This document shows positions 19,641-25,509 of a DNA stretch of 25,509 bases, in pieces. Source of the DNA: Termitomyces sp. T153 (lineage: Eukaryota; Basidiomycota; Agaricomycetes; Agaricales; Lyophyllaceae). Position numbers and translations under genes: made by a program. Every line of letters begins with the position of its first letter. Positions within the stretch are counted from its first letter, which is position 1. Location: NCBI GenBank assembly GCA_018296165.2, contig JACKQL020000252.1:1-25509 (forward strand). Reading direction: 5' to 3'. The notes beneath the pieces are model-generated. The model ran no database searches. It was not told the origin of the DNA and worked only from the letters and a program-made list of their open reading frames with translations.

Positions 19641-21183
19641 CTACCATGCTCTGGGGTCCACCATCACCCTCTGCCAATGCCCTGCCAGCAGGTGCCCCAT
19701 CTGCATAACCCCCTGCCCCAGCTCCAGAGGGAGGTCCCCAGGCATCCTTGCCAACCCATCATGAATGGACTCCAGCACTGCCGATGCTTTGTCAAGAAGA
19801 ATGCAGTGCTTCTTGGCCCAGTCTGCTGAAGTAGAGTCAGCCTAGTAGAAAGGAGAACAGAGGATGAAAAGGAAAGGACTCACAAAGCACCCTCTGCTAT
19901 CCCAAGGCCACTTCATTGGCAAGCCACTCCTCCTGCCTCTGCATCCTCTCTACCATTGCCCTGGGCACTCCTATGCTCAACCCCCTCCAAGCCCCCCACA
20001 CCTCTGCTCCCACCCATGCCTCCAACTGCCTCAAACAAGCCTGCACCTCCTGCAGTTGGACCAGCTGCTCTGTGGCTGTCCTCATGGCCATGCCCTGGTC
20101 CCTCTACACTGCATCCCTGTTCCTCCATGCCTCATCCCACTCTCTTTGCATTGCGTCTCAGTCCTTCCCAATCTTCTGGACCTCCTCCTCATGGATGGCC
20201 AGTGACTGCTCCAGGCCCTCCACTTGACACTGCAGGAAAGCCTCCACAACTGACCATGACTCCTCCACAGATGGCCCAACTAAAGCCCTGGAGGTTGGAG
20301 AATATACCGCAGGGCCTGGGGGGCCTGCCATTGCCTGCTCCTCCTGTGCCTGCTTGCTTGGTCCCACTTCTGGCAGGAGGGACACCTTCCACTTGCTCTT
20401 GTTATATGCCACAGGGGCCCCTTCTCTCCATCCCTCCTGTAGAGGCCCAACCTTTATTGGCAGGTGCTCTGTGCTACCCCCACCTTCAGCCCCCTCAGCT
20501 CTCCCTGACACCTTGCCCCACTGCCCCTCCTCCAACTGCACTATAACCCATGCCTAGTCCCAACCTTGCTCCATGGTGATGCAAGTGGCACACCAACTCA
20601 ATATAATGGAGCACCTTTCGTGCTGCAAGCAATACAGGAGACATACTGAGGTATCCTGCTATAGCCCCAGTGCAGGCTCCTCAAAGTCACACTGCTCCCT
20701 ATGTTGAACACAAGACAAACACTAAGGAAATAGATTAGCCAGAAAAAAGATAAAATTGCATAGTCACTCACCAGGGCCACTGTCTGGCACCACTTGAGAG
20801 TCAGGGAACCCCTTGCCCACCCCACAGCCTCTGTGAACTGCTCTGGCATCACCTCCACCTGAGCCACCCTCGAACCCATGGAAACAGGTCAGACCACCCC
20901 CAGACCAAGCCCAGGCCTGGAACGCAAGGGGAGGACCACCCCCACTGACTGCACTACATCCCCACCTGATGAAAGCTTCAAGGAGCCTGCCATAGCCACA
21001 GATAACTCTGTCAGGACCCAGTCAGTATTCCAGAATGTGTGAGATGGAATGGCACTCACAACTACAGTATATTGCCATGACCTGTCTATAACCATGGGAG
21101 GACTCAGACTTCTCCAAGGACAAAGAGTTGGGGGAGGCTGAGGACAATGCTAATGGTGTGGGAGAATAAGCAGAGGATGACAT
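19641..21183 (-). pseudogene. Antisense four-exon gene in element B: Zn2Cys6-like cluster plus coiled coil
   Basis: Counterpart of the gene at 3790-5342. Exons (minus strand): 21183-21060, 21007-20772, 20721-19884, 19822-19641 (124+236+838+182 nt, 460 codons with stop). Introns 21059-21008, 20771-20722 and 19883-19823 (52, 50, 61 nt) all start GTGAGT, end AG and contain ACTGAC, GCTAAT and GCTGAC branch-like sites. The cluster reads CLSCVQHREQC, 15 residues, then CLLYCLQHERC; compared with A the fourth Cys is Tyr and the next residue is Cys. Coiled coil: VEGLEQSLAIHEEEVQ, QLVQLQEVQACLRQLE, QRQEEWLANEVALG. Exon 4: HCILLDKASAVLESIHDGLARMPGDL, ending TAG. Exon lengths differ from A only by multiples of three, and phases 1, 0, 1 match. 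About seven in-frame stops, including TAG at the exon 1/2 join, show it is dead. Family not recognised with certainty. Confidence 0.7.
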
Positions 21184-21217
21184 GGTAGAAGGTTAGGGAA
21201 TCCTGGGGTACATCTGC

Positions 21218-21229
21218 CCCTTTTAATGA
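21218..21229 (-). promoter_or_regulatory. Candidate TATA-like promoter of antisense gene (B)
   Basis: The minus strand reads ATTAAAAGGGG about 40 bases before the ATG at 21183, matching TTTAAAAGGGG upstream of the A copy. Inference from position and similarity between the copies. Confidence 0.36.
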
Positions 21230-21380
21230 CTTAGGAAGAACCCCCTAACAAATGGTGGCTATGCTTTGACTTCATTCCTCACACTGCCACCACTTGCTGC
21301 AGCCTAATCAATATTGCTCAACTTTGATTCCCATGCTCTGCCAATCCCTGAACTACACTCCATGTTTTGAGGGTCTTGAC

Positions 21381-21396
21381 ACTGAAGAGGGGGTAA
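21381..21396 (+). other. Polypurine tract of element B
   Basis: GAAGAGGGGGTAA lies directly before the right LTR, the counterpart of A's GAAGGGGGAGTGA. Confidence 0.7.
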
Positions 21397-22444
21397 TATT
21401 ATAACCTGCTCCCTGGACCCCCAACATCATTTACAGCCCGCTTGTTCTTCTGGAGTCCTTCCCAATGCCCCACAAAACTTCCCCAACCTTTGACCATCCT
21501 CCATGCCCACTCCAGATAACTTCAACACTTCCCCAGCAAACCCTAACAATCTCCTAGCCAACTCCAATGCCTTTTCCACAGTCATCAACACTTCTCTCAA
21601 GTTCCTAGAACTCTCCCCTGCTGTTCCTGACCCCATCATATGCCTCCAACCCCCTTACTCCAATTCCCTGACCTGCTCCAAAGCATCACAACAACCCTGG
21701 AGTGGCCCGCATCCCCAGCTGATCCCATCAGAATATCACCATGGCCTGCCCCTTAATCATACCTGACACCTGTCAACCCTGTGCAGCCCTGTCAAGTCCT
21801 GCTGCCATGACTGCTGTCCTCTGGAGCTATCCAATAGTCAGTATATAAGTTGTAGAGTAACTCCTTGTACTCCAGTCTTAATATTACTTGCATTATTAGT
21901 TACTTGTGTCTTGTGTTTCTCTCTGTCTCTGTTTCTATTTTTAGTCTTGAATCTATCTCTTTTCTCTGTCCTGTCTTGCCTTGCCTCCATCTCATTTCAC
22001 TATTTATATTTCCTTTGTTTCTCTAAGTTCTTTCCATCTCCAATGTTAGTACAACTCTGCACATGCACTACAAATCCTGAGCATTTTACAACAACTCTGG
22101 ACCTTGCTCTCTGCTCAGCCCTGGAACCCATCAATTCTTAATTGATCCCCCATTCCACTCTGGCTCCACCCCCATCACTAGTGAAGCCTCCATTTCCCCC
22201 ACAGTCTATTCACACACCTACAAACTTATTCCTGATGCCTGCCCAAGCCCAATGTTAATATACTTGGTCTTAGACTTTCCTGGACCACTCTGGACTTGCT
22301 CGGACTGCTCCCCCTAGCTTTCCCCCACAAGTCTCTCCACTCTGCACCAACTCTGGAATGCCAGGTTATAAATGCAGGATATTGTGTCCACCTAGTAAGG
22401 ATTTGCCAGTGTAGCTGAGCCCCCATAGTCAGCAGAACCTGATA
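21397..22444 (+). repeat. Right LTR of element B (1048 bp)
   Basis: Starts TATTATAACC where A has TGTTACAACC, and ends CCTGATA where A has CCTGACA. Both terminal dinucleotides have thus been altered by G to A and C to T changes. The following bases are the GCTAA duplication. Confidence 0.9.
21842..21886 (+). promoter_or_regulatory. LTR core promoter copy (element B, right)
   Basis: TATATAAG is at 21842-21849. AGTCTTAATATTA at 21874-21886 starts 32 bases downstream and differs from the left copy by one G to A change. Readthrough would enter the right flank. Confidence 0.5.
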
Positions 22445-22449
22445 GCTAA
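22445..22449. repeat. Target-site duplication of element B, right copy (GCTAA)
   Basis: Identical to 1455-1459 and adjacent to the LTR end. Confidence 0.85.
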
Positions 22450-23250
22450 GTCACAAATACTAAGAGTACCCACAGTTGGCACCCATGCTAGATTGAATAT
22501 GAGGTCATCAAGACTTGTTGCTAAGTCATTAACAATGAGAAGAGAAATTGATAAGAGAAATCTGAAGCTGGTAAGCTGAGAGCTAATAAGGGGAACAATG
22601 TTCTGTTGGTTGGTTGTTGTCTCTATGTATAGACAGAATTTATACTGTTTGTAGGTATAATATTTAGAAAGGAAATATTAGTCACTGCCAGCAATGGCAT
22701 CTGCCAAAGTGTTTCTGATACATACTGGATGTCAGTATGGTAACCAAGTATTTGTACATGATGTCAACAAGATGTATAGTAAATGTTAGTAACAATAAAA
22801 GAGCATACCTAATGTCAATATCTGAAGTGTAGACACTGTTCAAGTATGTTTGTAAGCAAGACAAGAAAAATGATAAGTAAAGGGTCACATGGCCTTTAAT
22901 ATATTCATTTTTGAGAAGAGGTTGTTGTCACTAGGTAAGGTTGCTAGCAATCATTGCTAAGGAAAGTCTTGACCTTATTGTTCCAGATCCAAAGGCTAGA
23001 CTCCACATGCTGAAACTTGTGATCTAGCAGTCTTGTGGTTGCTAAAATCCCATGCAATGGCTACAGTTGCAGACAACCAAACACAACAAATTTGGTAGCA
23101 ACTTCCCAAGTCAAAATTTGGGCAATCTGACTACAGATTCAGACTCAGAACATGAACATATGTTGAAAAACACCCTTTCCAGAATTTTCCTACAAGTATT
23201 TAAGGTGTCCAAAATTTTCATGACAAAAGTTCAACTAGATTAATGTCCAA
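22450..23250. other. AT-rich non-coding flank right of element B
   Basis: No convincing coding region on either strand. Short motifs of the left flank recur here (GTTGCTAAGTCATTA at about 22518, GTCACTAGG at about 22928, ATTGCTAAGG at about 22953), consistent with both flanks once being one repeat. Base composition is clearly more AT-rich than in the nested elements. Confidence 0.35.
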
Positions 23251-23875
23251 TCAAGGGTTCAAAATGGCATTAAGATGCATCATTGCAGTCTGAGACACAG
23301 TACTATACTCTTTCTGCTTTTGAACAGCCCATGCCACAGCCTTCCCTGTCAATCCAATCCTATACATGCTCATAAATCACTGAGGATGGTTAACAAAGTG
23401 CTGAATAACATCAACTGGACAAGAATCAAGTGCACTAAATGCTGCTGTCTTGGCATTTTCAAATTTTGGTTTTGGTATTTGACAGTAGCAATACTAAATC
23501 TGATTTGGAACCCAGTCCACATCTTGTGGATCATCTCCGAGCAATACAACCATTTTGACCATCCTCAAATAGACCCCTTCATTGTCAAAATCTGCCCAAT
23601 CCTCTAGATCCTCATTTTCATCCAATTTCAATAGGTCAACTTCTGGATTCCAGCTAGGTTTTGTGCTATTAAAGTGGACCTGTAGTTCCTAGCTCTCAAG
23701 ATTTTTCTCAACAATGAGTCTAGGTGACCAAGGATTTTGAAGGTATGATCAAGCTCAAGTTTTTGCAAGGGATTTTCTCTGCTTCATTACTTGCTTTAGG
23801 TGTTGCTGTACATGCCTTGGGCTGATTTTGTAGGCCTGTGATGTTCCTCTTTTGTTTTTTTCTAGGAAGTTTCAT
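23251..23875 (-). pseudogene. Unassigned degenerate ORF, possibly transposon-associated
   Basis: On the minus strand an ATG at 23873-23875 opens a lysine-rich start (MKLPRKKQKRNITGLQNQPK). After a frame change near 23740 a long conserved-looking stretch follows to the TGA at 23251-23253: NPWSPRLIVEKNLES, an acidic part (LDENEDLEDWADFDNEG), LRMVKMVVLLGDDPQDVDW, ENAKTAAFSALDSCPVDV, then MYRIGLTGKAVAWAVQKQK and TAMMHLNAIL. Three in-frame stops are present. A basic start followed by an acidic block and a short helical segment resembles N-terminal parts of multi-copy basidiomycete transposase-linked proteins as I remember them. I cannot name the family, and no catalytic domain is visible. Confidence 0.45.
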
Positions 23876-24224
23876 AGTTAGTTTGAGTGTGACAAGTAAT
23901 ATAATGTAGAAAATGAATCTGCAATTCTACTAAGCCAAAGAACTCTATTTACAGTAAAAACAAATGATTTTTTGTGTCTTATCCACATGTGAGAAGTTTT
24001 GAGAAGTTTATAATAAATCTACAATGAGATTCAGTTTTTCATGATTTTTTCCTTGCTGTTTCAGATGGCCAAATTTTTTGGGTTAAAATTTCCAACTGTG
24101 ACAGTACTGAGAAATTGGCTCATGGAAATTGGTTCTAATCTTCATGTTCCTGCATTAAAAGAGGCAGCTGGACAATGTGTCATTGCTCCATAGAAGGGCT
24201 CAACAAATTTGTTGTATTTGGTTG
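23876..24224. other. Spacer without recognisable gene
   Basis: AT-rich sequence between the minus-strand ORF and the plus-strand integrase fragment. Nothing supportable is seen on either strand. Confidence 0.4.
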
Positions 24225-24917
24225 TCCATGACTGTACATCATTGTTGTATGCCCCAATTAATAGTGTGGAACACAGCTGCTCATGATGAATATGCTGGAG
24301 TCAGAATATATGCCCAACAATTACAGACCACAATTATGGCTGCCCATGACAGTATATTGGCCACCCAAGTCAAACAAACCAGACTTGCAAATTGTAAGTG
24401 CAGAGCCATCCCCTTTACTGAAGGGGATGTAGTTTATGTGTCCACCAAAAATTTGACATACCCTAAGGGATTGGCATGTAAATTGATCCCTAAATTTGTA
24501 GGACCTTATCTGATTCTGCATGACTATGGGAATCACTCCTTCTGTGTGAAACTGCCTGCCTCTATGCAGCAGCACAGTATACATGATGTGTTTTATGCCT
24601 CCCTCCTATGTATACACCATCCAAATGATGACTGATTATTCCAAGGACAATTGGACAAGCAGGTGGTGGAACCTGAGCAGCACCTGCATAAGTGGACTGC
24701 CAACAAAGTACTGAGTCATGCAGGTACCAAGTCAAATCTACTATTCAAAGTCTTATGGAAGTTGAGCAATAAAACCTGGTTGCTACAATCCCAAGTGGAA
24801 AACCTGGGCTTGTTAAAACCTTATCTCAATGCTCAGGGAGCTGCTAGTGTGGTGGAGCTCCCAATTGGGGTTGGTCAGCTGCCTCCACACAAATTTCCAA
24901 ATTTTCCTCAATGAATC
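24225..24917 (+). pseudogene. Third Ty3/gypsy element: integrase C-terminus and chromodomain-like end
   Basis: One frame with a single internal TGA at 24633-24635. It reads IVWNTAAHDEYAGVRIYAQ, AAHDSILATQVKQTRLAN, then a GPY/F-type module (EGDVVYVSTKNL, KLIPKFVGPYLIL, LPASMQQHSIHDVFYASLL, HHPNDD). After the stop it continues LFQGQLDKQVVEPEQHLHKW, a chromodomain-like segment (LFKVLWKLSNKTWLLQSQV) and ENLGLLKPYL, ending at TGA near 24915. The TGA after NDD fits a former CGA arginine. It belongs to a different gypsy lineage from A and B. RT, RNase H and the integrase core are missing to the left, so this is a 5'-truncated remnant. Confidence 0.75.
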
Positions 24918-24957
24918 AGAAAAAGAAACAATAATTGACTCAAAAATTAAAAGGACA

Positions 24958-25395
24958 ATGGCTATAAAGGGAGGGGAGAGCACTCATTTGAGCTCTATCA
25001 CAGTCTCTTGCTTGAGCCCTCCCACTTGCATAACTGCTTCCTCAACTTACTTCCACCCTAGTTGCCCTCTGCCCTCTATGGGACACTACTCACCACCCAA
25101 AAAGAAATTTGTCCACTCTGATCCAGACAATAAGCCTTGTCCTCCCTATCATTACAAGACCCTGAGCAATGTATCCTTCTGCACTTCAGATGGGATGATA
25201 GTCCTAGTTGATATCAATAGTCAGAGCATTAGACTCACACTCTCCCTCACTCAATTTCAGATCTACAGAGATTGGAACACAAATTGTAGGAAGGACCCAT
25301 TTCATGGCAATCACAACTCCCTGCCAGTAGGTTACTCTGACTGTGCCAACATGTTTAACCACCACCCTTCCTATCCCTGCAAGCTTGTGACCTGA
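24958..25395 (+). CDS. Short ORF downstream of gypsy remnant, function unknown
   Basis: Open from an ATG at 24958 (another at 25078) to TGA at 25393-25395, in a different frame from the upstream integrase fragment, about 45 bases after it. The N-terminus is Ser/Thr/Pro-rich. The C-terminal part reads more like a real protein: YHYKTLSNVSFCTSDGMIVL, IRLTLSLTQFQIYRDWN, LPVGYSDCANMFN. It could be a 3' accessory ORF of the gypsy element, a gag-like fragment of a neighbour, or a chance ORF. No known motif is seen. A minus-strand ORF overlaps its end and looks less convincing. Confidence 0.33.
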   Translation: MAIKGGESTHLSSITVSCLSPPTCITASSTYFHPSCPLPSMGHYSPPKKKFVHSDPDNKPCPPYHYKTLSNVSFCTSDGMIVLVDINSQSIRLTLSLTQFQIYRDWNTNCRKDPFHGNHNSLPVGYSDCANMFNHHPSYPCKLVT

Positions 25396-25509
25396 GATAA
25401 TGATTGTCAAGGCTTTTTTTCTCCCTACTACTCCATCCCCCCAACCACCATACAGTTCCCTTCTGTCAATAGGTGCTATCAGTCTTTTCTTGATGTCAGA
25501 CTCTTGCAC
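25396..25509. other. Window end, no feature seen
   Basis: Pyrimidine-rich sequence to the window edge. Too short to judge. Confidence 0.3.

Larger units (their letters stand above)
1460..22444 (+). mobile_element. Ty3/gypsy chromovirus 'element B', interrupted by element A
   Basis: A plus-strand LTR retrotransposon delimited by GCTAA duplications. Order: left LTR (truncated at its 3' end), remnant of gag N-terminus, element A inserted at 2545-13602, then the rest of gag, tandem protease domains, RT, RNase H, integrase, chromodomain, antisense gene, polypurine tract and right LTR. Without A, B is about 9.9 kb. The primer-binding site and first ~0.9 kb of internal sequence are deleted, both retropepsin Asp residues and the RT YLDD are mutated, and single-base losses break pol at about 15090, 15935 and 18527. 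B is almost devoid of CpG and visibly more decayed than A, which agrees with its being the older host of A. Confidence 0.9.

Noticed and set aside
25204..25509. 101-codon minus-strand frame at the window end
   Set aside because: It overlaps the plus-strand ORF, runs off the window, and has no recognisable feature; it cannot be supported.
1..25509. Bacterial-type features such as operons, ribosome binding sites, CRISPR arrays or rho-independent terminators
   Set aside because: Fungal retroelements and short introns show a eukaryotic nuclear genome; no regularly spaced repeat arrays are present.

Overview
The window is retrotransposon-packed DNA, almost certainly from a filamentous fungus and most likely a basidiomycete (Agaricomycetes). 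The evidence is Ty3/gypsy chromoviruses with a C-terminal chromodomain, a Ty1/copia fragment, predicted introns of 47-61 nt with fungal-style branch sites (CTAAT, CTGAC), and strong CpG decay. No intact host gene, rRNA, tRNA or CRISPR array is visible. Every coding region carries stops or frameshifts, apart from one short ORF of uncertain reality.

Layout. 1-1454: minus-strand remnant of a copia gag-protease, then non-coding flank. 1455-22449: a Ty3/gypsy element 'B' on the + strand, bounded by a 5-bp target duplication GCTAA. Its left part is split by a second element of the same family, 'A' (2545-13602), which lies on the - strand. A is bounded by its own target duplication AACAT, has two LTRs of exactly 1032 bp, and landed inside B's gag. 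B therefore continues at 13608 and ends with its 3' LTR at 21397-22444. 22450-25509: more degraded repeats, namely an unassigned minus-strand ORF, the integrase/chromodomain-like end of a third gypsy element, and a short 3' ORF.

Element organisation, read from A and confirmed in B: LTR, primer-binding site, gag (proline-rich N-terminus, capsid-like domain, CCHC knuckle), a protease region with two tandem retropepsin-like domains, RT, RNase H, integrase (D-59-D-35-E spacing), chromodomain, then a roughly 1.5-kb ANTISENSE gene of four exons, polypurine tract, LTR. The site just inside the 5' LTR is complementary over 12-13 nt to the LTR segment starting 32 nt downstream of the TATA box, which fits Tf1/sushi-type self-priming.

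The most notable items are: (1) the antisense, intron-containing gene present in both copies, with conserved intron positions and phases, encoding a Zn2Cys6-like cysteine cluster plus a coiled coil; (2) the tandem retropepsin domains; (3) the self-priming signature; (4) mirrored CA/TG differences between A's LTRs, the trace of CpG deamination on either strand. All homology statements rest on reading by eye; no database search was run.
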